A program made the translations under genes and the position numbers. A DNA stretch of 64,000 bases from CAVSJO01 sp963728445 (lineage in GTDB: Bacteria > Gemmatimonadota > Gemmatimonadetes > Longimicrobiales > RSA9): NCBI GenBank assembly GCA_963728445.1, contig CAVSJO010000003.1:1-64000 (forward strand), given 5' to 3'. Below the pieces are notes generated by a model that was not told the DNA's origin, searched no databases, and saw only the letters and a program-made list of their open reading frames with translations. Below, one piece after another: positions 25,830-35,600 of the stretch. How positions within the stretch are numbered: position 1 is the stretch's first letter; the number at the start of each line of letters is the position of its first letter.

Positions 25830-26552
25830 TCAGTCGCTGGCGCGCGGGCCCAGCAGCGACGCGTGCACGACCACCTCCCATCGATCGCGCTCGTCGATGA
25901 CCACGGCGGTCCCGTGGCCCAGGGAGACGGACCGCGCGAAAGCGGCTTCCGCCTCCCCTTCCCCGCCCAGCCGGATCAGGTCCTCGCCGATCTGGTACGC
26001 GAGCTCCGGGTCGTCGACGATCGTGAGCATGCGCCGCAGATGGCGCCGGGCGAGCTGCTCCTTGCACGCGGACGCCGCGGCGTCCACGTACGCCTGGACG
26101 TGGGACGCCGCGTCCTGTGCGAAGCCTCGGCCGAGAGAGATCCACGCCAGCGTGCAGCGCGCCCGCACGCCCTCGGGTCGCATCCGAAGGAGCTTCTGGC
26201 AGACCGCCGCGGCCGAGTCGAAGCGACCGGCGCGGAGGTACGCGTCGATCGCGCGACCGTAGTAGCCGAGGGAGCGGGCCTCCTGGCCCTCCCTCACACA
26301 AAGGTCGCCCGCCCGGTTGTGGAAGAACGCCTCGAAGCCCGGCTCCTCCCCGTCCGCCTGCCGCTCGAGGGCGGACAGCTGCCCGTCGACCCCCGCGCCG
26401 TCCGCTACGCCGGCGCCGACGAGACGGAGCAGACGGTCGGTGACCGAGCGCCGCGTTCGCCCGGAAACGGTGGCAGTGCCAGGGTCACTTCCGATTTCCG
26501 GCGCGGCCTCCGTCGATGCCCGCTGCCTCGCCGCCCGCTCCATTGCGCTCAT
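25830..26552 (-). CDS. TPR-like soluble protein
   Basis: About 240 residues. The middle has tetratricopeptide-like helix pairs (SLGYYGRAIDAYLRAGRFDSAAAVCQKLLRM). The C-terminal 60 residues contain a strand-rich stretch (WEVVVHASLL). There is no signal peptide; the first 40 residues are disordered and Arg-rich. Two in-frame ATGs (26552, 26543) share the GAGGG site; the second has the better spacing. Function unknown. Confidence 0.65.
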   Translation of the reverse strand: MSAMERAARQRASTEAAPEIGSDPGTATVSGRTRRSVTDRLLRLVGAGVADGAGVDGQLSALERQADGEEPGFEAFFHNRAGDLCVREGQEARSLGYYGRAIDAYLRAGRFDSAAAVCQKLLRMRPEGVRARCTLAWISLGRGFAQDAASHVQAYVDAAASACKEQLARRHLRRMLTIVDDPELAYQIGEDLIRLGGEGEAEAAFARSVSLGHGTAVVIDERDRWEVVVHASLLGPRASD

Positions 26553-26861
26553 CCCTCTTCCCGTGCCGTGGGTTCGACTGTGCCGACGGCCAACGGCCGC
26601 CGGACCGATCCGGGGACGGCGCCGAATGCAAACGGCGCCCGGGTCGTCAGTCGACGTCCCGAAGCGCCATTGTGGCGGCTCTAAGCTTCGGCGGCTGGCC
26701 GATCTCCCGTAGCGGGAGACGCCCGGCTTTGCGACCCCGCCTCGCGACGGGTGTGCCATTGTCGGCTGAACCGGAATCAAGATGATTCGTGTCCGCATGA
26801 TAATCAAGAGAGTCGGCGCACTCGCGAGTCCTTCTCGGCGGCCCGGGGGAGTGTTCGGAGT

Positions 26862-28019
26862 CATTGGCGCTCTGTCTGCAGGAGCTGTTGGTGCTGCGGC
26901 GGCCGGGCCTCGCCCGCCTCCTACCCGACTGCGCGGCATCTCCCCGCAGTTCGCGGGGAGCCCGCTGATTCTCCCCACGTCGTCCCGAAGTGCAATGCGC
27001 GGGTCGCGTTCCGCGATTCTCCTGGTCGACGGATGCCGACAGGTTGGGGGATGTCCGCCGGAGCTCGGTCGAGCTTTCCGTTCGACGCGTTCAGCCGGGT
27101 ACGCTGGCCCGACGGGCCCCGGTGTCCCCACTGCGCTGCGTCTCGCATCTCTCAGTGGGGACGCCATTCTGGGCGACGTCGCTACCGCTGTCTCCAGTGC
27201 CGCCGCACCTTCAACGATCTCACAGGGACTCCTTTCGCTTATCTGAAGCGGCTGGACGCGTGGTCCTCCTACTTTTCCTGTCTGCATTCGGCGGTCTCCG
27301 TACGGCAGGCAGCGCGCTTCTGCGGGATCAACAAGGACACCGCCTTTCGATGGCGACATCGCTTTCTCTGGGCAGTCCTAAACCAGGCTGCGGACGTGGC
27401 CTACGGCTCGAATCGTGGGCCGGCCTATCCCGGCGCCGTCGCCGTCCCGATGAAAGGCCCGGTGCAGATCGGCGAACGTCGCCTCCTGCGATCGCAGAAA
27501 GGCGAGCGCGGCCTGTGGAGGCAGCCCCGAACGCGCGGCGCCCGACACCGCGTCCCCAGCCCGGCTGCCTGGATCCTGATCGCCGTCGGGGAAGAGGGTG
27601 GGTTGGTCGCTACCTTTGCGGGTGGAGTCCGGCCGAGCGCGCGGACCCTCGCCGAGCATCTGGACGGGCTCATCGAGGACGGGCGACCCCTCTTCGGGGC
27701 ACGCGGCACGTGCGGTCCGCAGTCGCAGTACGCGCGGTGGCGAGATAGTCCATACGAGTTGTTGCGGGTGCGGCTGAACGACACCCCCGATTTGCCCGGG
27801 AACTTCTGGCGAGAATTTCGGAAGTGGCTGGAGCGGTTCCGCGGCGTCGCGTCCCGGTATCTGAACAGCTATCTCGCGTGGCAACCGTGGATTTCAGGGC
27901 GGGCGGACTGGCGAGTCGTGGGACCGGCGTGGCTGGAGGACTGCTCGTGGGTGGAGGGCTCCTCGTCGCTCGAGGACCGCTCCTCGCCGCCAACAGGTCC
28001 TGCTGACAGAGCGCCAATG
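26862..28019 (+). mobile_element. Degenerate IS1595-like insertion sequence with terminal inverted repeats
   Basis: Left end (from 26862) CATTGGCGCTCTGTCTGCAG and right end (inverted, from 28019) CATTGGCGCTCTGTCAGCAG match at 19 of 20 bases, and similarity continues (GAGCTGTTGG versus GACCTGTTGG) to about 30 bp. Between them lies one IS1595-type transposase frame. The length, 1158 bp, is normal for the family. I find no 8-bp target duplication (left flank TTCGGAGT, right flank CGGCGGAA), so the insertion is old or the flanks have rearranged. Confidence 0.75.
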
Positions 28020-28163
28020 CGGCGGAACCCCACACCCGCCCCTCGCCGACCGCCTCCCTCGGCCGCCTGCCGCACTCTACAGCCGGACCCTCCCGGCGAC
28101 GGCGGCACGCCGTTCGCAGACACGGAAGGGCATGAACGCCGTCCTTCTTCTGCTCGCCCATGA
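27033..28163 (+). CDS. IS1595-family transposase-like protein lacking its catalytic residues
   Basis: The N-terminal zinc ribbon CPHC...CLQC (RVRWPDGPRCPHC, then RYRCLQCRRTFNDLTGTPF) and helix-turn-helix (VSVRQAARFCGINKDTAFRWRHR) are intact. The C-terminal signature FRGVASRYLNSYLAWQ matches the FHGVATKYLxNYLxW end of IS1595 transposases. The DDE core is damaged: the first Asp position reads VQIGERRLLRSQKG (family: VEADE), and the usual TDG and N-H-x-x-x-K motifs cannot be found. The frame runs past the right terminal repeat to 28163, so the native stop is lost. The start at 27033 is uncertain. Confidence 0.65.
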   Translation: MPTGWGMSAGARSSFPFDAFSRVRWPDGPRCPHCAASRISQWGRHSGRRRYRCLQCRRTFNDLTGTPFAYLKRLDAWSSYFSCLHSAVSVRQAARFCGINKDTAFRWRHRFLWAVLNQAADVAYGSNRGPAYPGAVAVPMKGPVQIGERRLLRSQKGERGLWRQPRTRGARHRVPSPAAWILIAVGEEGGLVATFAGGVRPSARTLAEHLDGLIEDGRPLFGARGTCGPQSQYARWRDSPYELLRVRLNDTPDLPGNFWREFRKWLERFRGVASRYLNSYLAWQPWISGRADWRVVGPAWLEDCSWVEGSSSLEDRSSPPTGPADRAPMRRNPTPAPRRPPPSAACRTLQPDPPGDGGTPFADTEGHERRPSSARP

Positions 28164-29062
28164 TGGCTTCGCCCCCGTCGCAGCGCCCCTGCACGCTTCG
28201 GGGCGGCGGCGGGACGCATACTCAACCGCGCCAACCGGGGTCCTCCACGTCCCCGTCGCGCCGGCGGAGACGCTCGCCGTGTCCGTGTCCGGCAGTGGCC
28301 CGCCGGTGGTGCTCGTACCGGGCCTGCTCGGTGCCGCATTCGGCTTTCGCAAGGTCGTCGCGCGGCTGAACGCGGAGGGGCACCGCACGCTCGTCGTGGA
28401 TCCGCTCGGCATCGGCGGGTCGTCGCGGCCGGATCGACGCCGACTACTCGCTCACGGCGCAGTCGGACCGTCTGGCGGCCGTGCTGGACTCCCTCGGGGT
28501 GCGCGGCGTCGTCGCCGTGTGCCACGCCATCGGCGGCTCCATCTGCTTCCGCACGGCGTATCGCCATCCGGGCGTGCTTTCGGGTATCGTCTCGCTGAAC
28601 GGCGGTCCGGCCGAAGGAGTCGGGACGCCCGGGCTGCGCGCGGCGCTGAAGTTCGCGCCGATCCTGAAACTGTTCGGCGGCAGCGCGCGCGGGCGCGTCC
28701 GGAAGGGACTGGTGAAGAGCGCCTACGATCCGTCCTGGGTCACGCCGGCGATCGTCGACGGCTACGTCGCCCCGTTCGACGGCGATCTCGGCGCGACGAT
28801 CGACACGTACGCCCACCTGGCGGAGGCCCACGAGCCGGAGAAGCTGCGGCCACACCTGGCCTCCATCGACGTGCCCGTCGAGCTGCTCACGACCACGCTG
28901 GATCGGACCGAAGTCGACCAGCTCCGGGCCACACTGCCGGATCTGGACGTCGAGAAGCCGGCCCACTCCGGTGAGTTCATCCAGGAGGAGAATCCGGCGG
29001 CCGTCGTCGCCGCCGTCGACACGGTTCTCCATCGCATCGTCGCGAAGGGGAACTCCTCGTAG
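28132..29062 (+). pseudogene. Alpha/beta hydrolase, frame-broken and with nucleophile Ser replaced
   Basis: The N-terminal part (VVLVPGLLGAAFGFRKVVARL, VVDPLGIGGSSRP) is in one frame; from about 28424 the family sequence continues in the frame reached by dropping one base (DYSLTAQSDRLAAVLDSLGV). The nucleophile elbow reads CHAIGG where active enzymes have GHSIGG, so the catalytic Ser is Ala. The C-terminal His region (AHSGEFIQEE) is present. Two independent lesions suggest decay. The GGAAGG site precedes the ATG at 28132; the IS-borne frame overlaps it. Confidence 0.7.
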
Positions 29063-29201
29063 GCCGCAGGAGCCGAGGGACGCGCCCGTCGGCGGACGTA
29101 TCCGCAGGCTTACCCACACGCAGGCGGCCTCGCACGGCCGCGGTCGCCGCGCGGTCCGACGCTCCGTAGATTCGCGCTATTCCCGAACGGAGAGACGATC
29201 G

Positions 29202-32200
29202 ATGGCCCTTCGGCCCCGCCCCGCCTGCCTGTGCGTCCTCGCCGCCGTGCTCGTCGGCATCATCACCGATCCCACACCCGCCCGTGCACAGGGCGCGCAG
29301 CCGGGCGGCTACGACGCCTCCCTCTTCTCCGGCATGCGTTGGCGCCTCATCGGGCCTTTCCGCGCCGGCCGCTCCGTCACGGCCACGGGCGTGCCGGGCG
29401 AGCCGGACCACTACTACTTCGGCGCGGTCGCCGGCGGCGTCTGGGAGACACACGATTCCGGGCTGACGTGGCGTCCGATCTTCGACGACGCCCCCGTCGC
29501 GTCCATCGGCGCCGTGGTCGTGGCGCCGTCGAACCCGAAGGTGCTCTACGTGGGCACGGGCGAGGCGGACCTGCGAACGGACATCTCGTACGGGAATGGC
29601 GTCTACCGCTCCGACGACGGCGGCGCCACGTGGCGGCACCTGGGCCTGGACGATACCCGGCGCATCGGCCGCATCGTGGTGGACCCGACGAATCCGGACC
29701 GGGCGTTCGTCGCCGCGCTGGGCCACGCGTTCGGGCCGAACGCGCAGCGCGGCGTCTACCGCACCACGGACGGCGGCGGGACGTGGCAGAAGGTTCTCTT
29801 CCGGGACGAGAACACGGGCGCCGTTGACCTGGCCATGGACCCGACGGACCCGAACACGATCTACGCCGCGCTGTGGGCCACGCGCCGGCCGCCGTGGAAT
29901 GTGTACCCGCCCTCGAACGGGTACGGGGCCGTCTACCGGAGCGTCGACGGCGGCGACCACTGGACGCGGCTGGCGGGCGGACTCCCGGGCGGGGACGGCG
30001 TGGGTCGCATCGGCATCGCCGTCGCACCGTCGGACCCGGATCGGCTCTATGCCCAGGTCGACGCCGAGAAGGGCGGCGTCTACCGCTCCGACGACGGCGG
30101 GACGACCTGGCGCCTGACGGATGACGAGGACCGGATCTGGCACCGGGGCTGGTACTTCGGCAGCGTGAGCGTGGACCCGAAAGACCCTGACGTCGTCTAC
30201 GTCATGAACACGTCGGCGTACCGCTCGACGGACGGGGGAAAGACGTTCGAGGCGTTCAAGGGCGCGCCCGGCGGGGACGACTACCACCAGCTCTGGATCA
30301 ATCCCCGGGATCCGACGCGCATGATCCTGGCCGTCGACCAGGGCGTCATCGTGAGCGTGAACGGCGGCCGGAGCTGGAGCTCGTGGAACAACCAGCCGAC
30401 GGGCCAGTTCTACCACGTCATCACCGACGACCGCTTCCCCTACCACGTGTACGGCTCGGAGCAGGACAGCGGCGCCCGGGAGATCGTGAGCCGCAGCAGC
30501 GGCTTCGGCGGCATCAGCTTCCACGACTGGGGCAACGCGTGCGCAGGCGGCGAAAGCGGCTACGTGGCCGTCGACCCGTCGAACTGGGCGATCCTCTTCG
30601 GCACGTCGTACGACGGATCCGTCACCCGCTGCGACCAGCGCACCGGCGTGCGCCAGGACGTGTCGCCGACGCTCGCCTATCCGGACAGCGACTTCCAGTC
30701 GAAGTGGACCATGCCCGTGGTCTTCTCCCACGCCCGCAGCGCGGGCACACACGCCCTCTTCTTCGGGGACGACTACGTATGGCGCAGCACCGACAGCGGC
30801 CAGAGCTGGACCCGGGCGAGTCCGATCCTGACCCGGAAGGACCCGGGTGCGCCGCCCAACCTGGACCCGGCGACCGCCGCGGACCTGACCGCCCTCGAGC
30901 GCGCCGGCGACCACTGGGGCGTCGTCTTCACCATCGCGCCCTCTCCCGTCGACGGGAACGTCGTGTGGGCCGGCACCGACGACGGCCTGCTCTGGCGCAC
31001 GAGCGACGGATCGACCTGGAAGAACGTGACACCGAAGGGCGTGACGCCGTGGAGCACCGTGTCCATGATCGAGGCGTCCCACACGCGGCCGGCGGAGGCG
31101 TATGCGGCCGTGGACCGGCACGCCCTCGACGACTTCGATCCGCACCTGTACCGGACGCGGGACGGCGGCGCGACGTGGCAGGAGCTGGACGCCGGGATCC
31201 CGAAGGGCGCCTACCTCCACGCGGTACGGGAGGACCCCGTGCGGCCGGGCCTCCTCTTCGCCGGCAGCGAGCTGGGGCCGTACGTGTCCTTCGACGACGG
31301 CGACCACTGGCAGCCCCTGCGGCTGAACCTGCCCGTCACGTCCATCCGCGACTTCGACGTACGGGACAACGATCTCGTCGTCGCGACTCACGGCCGGGCG
31401 TTCTGGATCCTGGACGACCTCGCGCCGCTCCGGCAGGTCGACGCCCGCGTGGCCGCCGCGCCCGTCTGGCTGTTCCGACCCGACACCGCCACGCTCGTGC
31501 GGAGCCGGAGCCGCGGCGCGCCGGACACGGCCGTCGCGCCGTACATGGACCCCGTCGAGCTCGCTGCCGGCGAGAACCCGCCCGGCGGCGCCGTGCTGGA
31601 CTACGTCCTCGCGGCAGCGGCGGACTCCGTCAGCCTCGAGGTCGTTGACGCTGCAGGCGACGTCGTCCAGCGCTGGACCAGCACCGAGAAGCCGCGCCGC
31701 CGGGATCCGCGCACGATGGACGTTCCCGCCGCCTGGGCCGGCATCCCCGACGTGCTGGCCGCCGGGGCGGGCATGCACCGGTGGAGCTGGGACCTCCACT
31801 ACTCGCTGTCCGGCGGAGGCGGCGGTGGTGGCTTCTTCGGCGGCGGCGGGCCCTGGGCACCTCCGGGGGACTACACCGTCCGTCTGAGCGTGGACGGCCG
31901 GACGTACGAACAGCCCCTCACGGTGCGCCCGGACCCGAACGACGGCGTCCCCGCAGCGGCGCTGGCGGCCCAGCTCGGCATGGCCCGGCGCGTCCACGCC
32001 GCGTCGGAGCGCGCGGGAGACGCCATCCGGCAGGTCGGATCGCTCCGGGCAGCCATCGACTCCGCCCAGGAAAAAGCGAGCGCCGCCGGACACCCGGAGC
32101 TCGCCAAGGCCCTCGCCAGCCTCGACGAGCGCGCCCACGACCTTCTGGGCCGGGAGGCGAAGCCCAACCCCGACGCCGCCGGCGTCGGGGACGGCGGACC

Positions 32201-32438
32201 CGCGCCGGGCACGCTGCTCTACCTGCGGAGCTATCTGGCGGGACTGGAGCGGAGCGTCACCAGCGGAGACTTCCCGCCCAGCGCCCAGGCGCGGGAGGGA
32301 TTCCGAAAGGCGAGCAGCTCCCTCGACGAGACGCTGGCGGACTGGGCGGCGCTCCGAAGCGGCGACGTCGCCCGTCTCGACGCACGGCTCCGGAGCGCAG
32401 GCCTCCCGCGCCTCGGCCCGTCGCGTCCGGAGCGGTAG
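29202..32438 (+). CDS. Secreted VPS10/BNR beta-propeller protein (sortilin-like glycosidase family)
   Basis: A large exported protein of 1078 residues with signal peptide (LCVLAAVLVGIITDPTPARA). It is built of BNR/Asp-box blades (VYRSDDGGATWRHLG, VYRTTDGGGTWQK, AYRSTDGGKTFE and others) forming one or two propellers to about residue 750, then a C-terminal Ig-like module (YTVRLSVDGRTYEQPLTV) after a Gly-rich linker, and a helical end. Such proteins are called WD40/YVTN/BNR glycosyl hydrolases but most are untested. The ATG at 29202 has a GGAGAG site. A 1053-codon antisense frame is a composition artefact. Confidence 0.9.
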   Translation: MALRPRPACLCVLAAVLVGIITDPTPARAQGAQPGGYDASLFSGMRWRLIGPFRAGRSVTATGVPGEPDHYYFGAVAGGVWETHDSGLTWRPIFDDAPVASIGAVVVAPSNPKVLYVGTGEADLRTDISYGNGVYRSDDGGATWRHLGLDDTRRIGRIVVDPTNPDRAFVAALGHAFGPNAQRGVYRTTDGGGTWQKVLFRDENTGAVDLAMDPTDPNTIYAALWATRRPPWNVYPPSNGYGAVYRSVDGGDHWTRLAGGLPGGDGVGRIGIAVAPSDPDRLYAQVDAEKGGVYRSDDGGTTWRLTDDEDRIWHRGWYFGSVSVDPKDPDVVYVMNTSAYRSTDGGKTFEAFKGAPGGDDYHQLWINPRDPTRMILAVDQGVIVSVNGGRSWSSWNNQPTGQFYHVITDDRFPYHVYGSEQDSGAREIVSRSSGFGGISFHDWGNACAGGESGYVAVDPSNWAILFGTSYDGSVTRCDQRTGVRQDVSPTLAYPDSDFQSKWTMPVVFSHARSAGTHALFFGDDYVWRSTDSGQSWTRASPILTRKDPGAPPNLDPATAADLTALERAGDHWGVVFTIAPSPVDGNVVWAGTDDGLLWRTSDGSTWKNVTPKGVTPWSTVSMIEASHTRPAEAYAAVDRHALDDFDPHLYRTRDGGATWQELDAGIPKGAYLHAVREDPVRPGLLFAGSELGPYVSFDDGDHWQPLRLNLPVTSIRDFDVRDNDLVVATHGRAFWILDDLAPLRQVDARVAAAPVWLFRPDTATLVRSRSRGAPDTAVAPYMDPVELAAGENPPGGAVLDYVLAAAADSVSLEVVDAAGDVVQRWTSTEKPRRRDPRTMDVPAAWAGIPDVLAAGAGMHRWSWDLHYSLSGGGGGGGFFGGGGPWAPPGDYTVRLSVDGRTYEQPLTVRPDPNDGVPAAALAAQLGMARRVHAASERAGDAIRQVGSLRAAIDSAQEKASAAGHPELAKALASLDERAHDLLGREAKPNPDAAGVGDGGPAPGTLLYLRSYLAGLERSVTSGDFPPSAQAREGFRKASSSLDETLADWAALRSGDVARLDARLRSAGLPRLGPSRPER

Positions 32439-32495
32439 GCGAGTCCCTGTACCTCCCCTGCGCCGGCTCCCGGAGGAGCGCGGGCGCCGGAGAGC

Positions 32496-32909
32496 CTACA
32501 CCGCCGCCGGCAGGTTTACCTGTATGTCCACCTCCGCGCCGTGGACCAGCGTGTTGTGCGCCGGGCAGCTCCGGGCGACGCGATCCAGCATGTCCGCGTA
32601 CGCCGGCGGCAGCGGCTCGGGCATGTGCACGCGAACGTCGAAGCGGCCGATGCGCCCCGGCGCGCGCTCGGTCCCGACCTCCACGCGGAATCCCTCGTAC
32701 GGGAGGCCCCGCGCATGGCAGAACTGCTGGACGTAGAGGGCGACGCACGTCCCGACCGACGCGCCGAGCAGCTCGAGGGGCATCGGCGCCGCGTCATCGC
32801 CCACGCCCTCGGGCTGGTCAACCAGCACCCGGTGGCCCCGGATGTTCGCCGCGAACTGAAGGCCGCCCTCGTGTGTGACGACCATCGGCGGCTGCGTGAA
32901 GTGGCCCAT
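32496..32909 (-). CDS. OsmC/Ohr-family peroxide-scavenging protein
   Basis: 137 residues. The two redox cysteines of the family are visible: C55 in GASVGTCVALYVQQFC and C115 in ARSCPAHNTL, with Glu-rich strands between them. OsmC proteins reduce organic hydroperoxides in the cytoplasm. The ATG at 32909 is chosen because upstream in-frame residues are promoter sequence. An AT-rich inverted repeat upstream (32936-32958) may be its operator. It is convergent with the VPS10 gene. Confidence 0.9.
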   Translation of the reverse strand: MGHFTQPPMVVTHEGGLQFAANIRGHRVLVDQPEGVGDDAAPMPLELLGASVGTCVALYVQQFCHARGLPYEGFRVEVGTERAPGRIGRFDVRVHMPEPLPPAYADMLDRVARSCPAHNTLVHGAEVDIQVNLPAAV

Positions 32910-32931
32910 CGGACTCCGCTCCTGTTCGGTT

Positions 32932-32960
32932 ATATTACTACTGCGACATACAGTAGTATA
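32932..32960 (-). promoter_or_regulatory. AT-rich inverted repeat upstream of osmC-like gene
   Basis: TACTACTG (32936-32943) and CAGTAGTA (32951-32958) are an 8-bp inverted repeat with a seven-base spacer, in a TATATTACTA/GTAGTATAAC context that is very AT-rich for this genome. It lies about 25 bases upstream of the OsmC start, on the shared side with the divergent lipoprotein gene. A repressor such as a MarR- or PadR-type protein is inferred. Confidence 0.5.
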
Positions 32961-33088
32961 ACGCAGCGGGCGCGCGTCTGGACAGGGGGACGTGGACGGC
33001 CGGAAAGGGCGCCGGTGGGTCGATCGGCCGGGGACTTGCAACGGCTGCCGCAGAGCGCCGAAAATCCGTCACACATAGGGGTGAACCG

Positions 33089-33490
33089 ATGAGACCGACA
33101 CGATCGGCAGGGCTCGTGCTACTGGTGGGCTGCGTGCTCTCGGGTGGCTGTGTGGCGGCCGCCGGAGCCGCAGCGGGGGCGGGTGCCGCGACGTACGTGC
33201 AGAACCAGAAGAAGGAGTCGGTTGCGAAGGTCGACCCGGCGACCGCCGCCGACTGGACGCGGTCGGCGTTCGAGCAGCTCGGCATCACGGTGACGAAGAC
33301 CGAGGAAGAGAAGGACGGTGCCGAGCGGGAGATCCACGGCAAGAACGGCTCGACGGAGGTCTCGGTCCACCTGGACGGGCAGGCGGACGGGACCACGAAG
33401 GTCCAGGTGACGGCGAAGATCAACCCGGTCAACTACGACGGGGACTACGCGCAGAAAGTGCTCGACACGATCCTGAAGCAGGGCGGCTGA
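33089..33490 (+). CDS. DUF3568-like lipoprotein
   Basis: 133 residues. A lipoprotein signal (LVLLVGCVLSGGC) is followed by a small Gly/Ala linker and the DUF3568 pattern of KVDPATAADWTRSAFEQLGI and EVSVHLDGQADGTTKVQV. Members are outer-membrane or periplasmic lipoproteins of unknown role. A GGGGTG site precedes the ATG. It lies 180 bases from the divergent OsmC gene. Confidence 0.75.
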   Translation: MRPTRSAGLVLLVGCVLSGGCVAAAGAAAGAGAATYVQNQKKESVAKVDPATAADWTRSAFEQLGITVTKTEEEKDGAEREIHGKNGSTEVSVHLDGQADGTTKVQVTAKINPVNYDGDYAQKVLDTILKQGG

Positions 33491-33561
33491 CCCTGTCATC
33501 CCCGGAGGTCGATTCCGGCCTTGCGGCGCGGGCGGCATCGACGCTGCGATGGAGCCTGCGT

Positions 33562-35587
33562 ATGCGGCTCGCCGCGAAGATCCTCGCGGCAGGGTCTCTC
33601 GCCATCGGCGTCATCGTCCTCACGGTGGGCTGGGGGATGGACGTCGCCGCTGCACGGACGGTCCTCCCCGGGCTCATCCACATGGCCCCGCTCACCGCGA
33701 CCGGCCTGACGCTGGGGGCCACGTCGCTGCTGCTTCTCATCGCCCGGGGGCCGGAGAGCCGAACTGCCCGCTTCTTGTCGGCGCTGCTCCTCCTCCTTGG
33801 CCTCGTGATCCTGGCCGAGTACGTACTAGGGGTGGACGCCCGGATCGACAACGTGCTGTTCCCGGAGTCGCTGGGTCGCACGAGCGTGCGCTTCCCCGGG
33901 CGCCCGGCGCCGAACACGGCGTTCGGGCTCGTCCTGCTCGGGTTGTCTCTGCTGACATTTCGCTGGAACCGTCAGCGTTCCCGCAACGTCTCGCCGGCGC
34001 TGGCGCTGGTGGCCGGGCTCATCGCGCTCCAGGCGGTTATCGGATACGCCATCGGCGTGGCGCCGCTCTACCGCGTCTCGGTCTTCTCGCCCATCGCGGT
34101 CCATACGGGAGTCGGAATCCTTCTCCTGTCCGCTGCGACCCTCTGTGCACTGCCCGACCGCGGGCTGACGCGGCTCATGATCGACGAGGGCCCGAGCGGC
34201 TACATCGCGCGACGCCTCGTCCCAGTGGCAGTGCTCGCTCCCTTCCTCATCGAGTGGCTCGAGCTGCAGGGCGAGCGTCATCGGCTGTTCGGCAGCGACG
34301 TCGGAACCTCCCTCGTCATCGTGGCGGGACTCGTGGTCACGGGCGGGGCCGTCTGGGCGAGCGCCGTCGTATTGTCAGCGGCCGAGGAGCAGCGCCGTGG
34401 GGCGGAACGGGCGCTGCGAGAGAGCGAGGCACGCTTCCGCACCCTGGCCGACAACATTCCGCAGCTCGCGTGGATGGCCGATCCGAGCGGTGCCATTTTC
34501 TGGTACAACCGGCGATGGTTCGAGTACACGGGGACCACGCTGGACGGCATGCGGGGTTGGGGATGGCAGGCCGTGCACCACCCGGACCGGGTCGACGGCG
34601 TGACGGCGCGGTTCCGGGCGGCGATCGAGGCGGGTCGGGAGTGGGAGGACACGTTTCCGCTGCGTGGTCGCGACGGTGAGTACCGCTGGTTCCTGTCCCG
34701 CGCCCAGCCGATCCGGGACGAGGCTGGACGCGTGGTGCGGTGGTTCGGCACGAACACCGACGTGACGGAGGACCGCCTGGCCGCGGAGGAGCGGGAGCAC
34801 CTGCTCCGGGAGGCCGACTCGGCCAATCGCGCCAAGGCCGACTTCCTTGCGACGATGAGTCACGAGCTCCGAACGCCCCTCAACGCCATCATCGGCTACG
34901 CCGACCTCCTCGACCTCGGCACACCGGATGCCCTCCCCGAAAAGGCGAACTTCTACGTGGAGCGGATCCGCCTGGCCGCACGGCACCAGAAGCAGCTCAT
35001 CGAGGACGTGCTGACGTTCAGCCGTCTCGAGGCCGGCGGCGAGCGGGCGGTCCTCGAGGACTGTCGACGTGGCGGACCTGCTCGGCGAGATCTTCGCGGT
35101 GGTGGCTCCTCTGGCCGACCGGAAGGGGCTGGAGCTGGTCCTCGACGACGAGGCAGCCCCGCCCTCGGTCCGAACCGACGCGCGAAAGCTGCGACAGATC
35201 CTGCTCAACCTCGTGGGCAACGCCATCAAGTTCACGGGCGAGGGGCGGGTCACCCTCCGGTTCGCCCAGCGGGAGGCGCGCCTTTCCATCGTCGTCGAGG
35301 ACACGGGCATCGGCATCGAGCCCGAGCAGAGGGCTCACCTCTTCGACGCATTCTGGCAGGGTGACCACTCCCTGACCCGAACCTCGGAGGGCAGTGGCCT
35401 GGGGCTGTCGATTTCGCGGCGCTTCGCGCGGCTCCTCGGCGGGGAGATCTACGTGGACAGCACGGTCGGATCGGGCAGCACGTTCACGCTGGAGCTTCCA
35501 CTCGAGCCGGACGCTGCGGCCAGGGCGGAGGGCTCCGACAGCGACGGCGCCGAGGCCGGGGCTTTTCCGGATTCGTCCGCGCCGTAG
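33562..35587 (+). CDS. Membrane hybrid-type PAS sensor histidine kinase, frame-split
   Basis: Order: about seven hydrophobic segments (residues 5-270, MASE-like), a PAS domain (SEARFRTLADNIPQLAWM, about 285-410), the H-box SHELRTPLNAI (His434), then after the break the N-box NLVGNAIKF, G1 DTGIGI and G2 GSGLGLSI. The first frame runs to about 35060 (EAGGERAVLED); the second carries VDVADLLGEIFAVV. Removing one T in GAC-T-GTC-GAC joins them. With the join the kinase is complete and about 675 residues. It is followed 13 bases on by the sirtuin gene and then DUF885, so the three may form an operon. Confidence 0.85.
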
Positions 35588-35600
35588 ATTTCAGGTCGTG

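Noticed and set aside
26854..28027. 8-bp target duplication around the IS1595-like element
   Set aside because: The flanks TTCGGAGT and CGGCGGAA do not match, so the insertion is called only from its ends and transposase.
28977..32138. 1053-codon open frame antisense to the VPS10 protein
   Set aside because: It has a high Arg/Val/Gly composition with no domain motif, and its codon pattern is the mirror of the sense gene. The sense gene has a ribosome site, signal peptide and Asp-box repeats.
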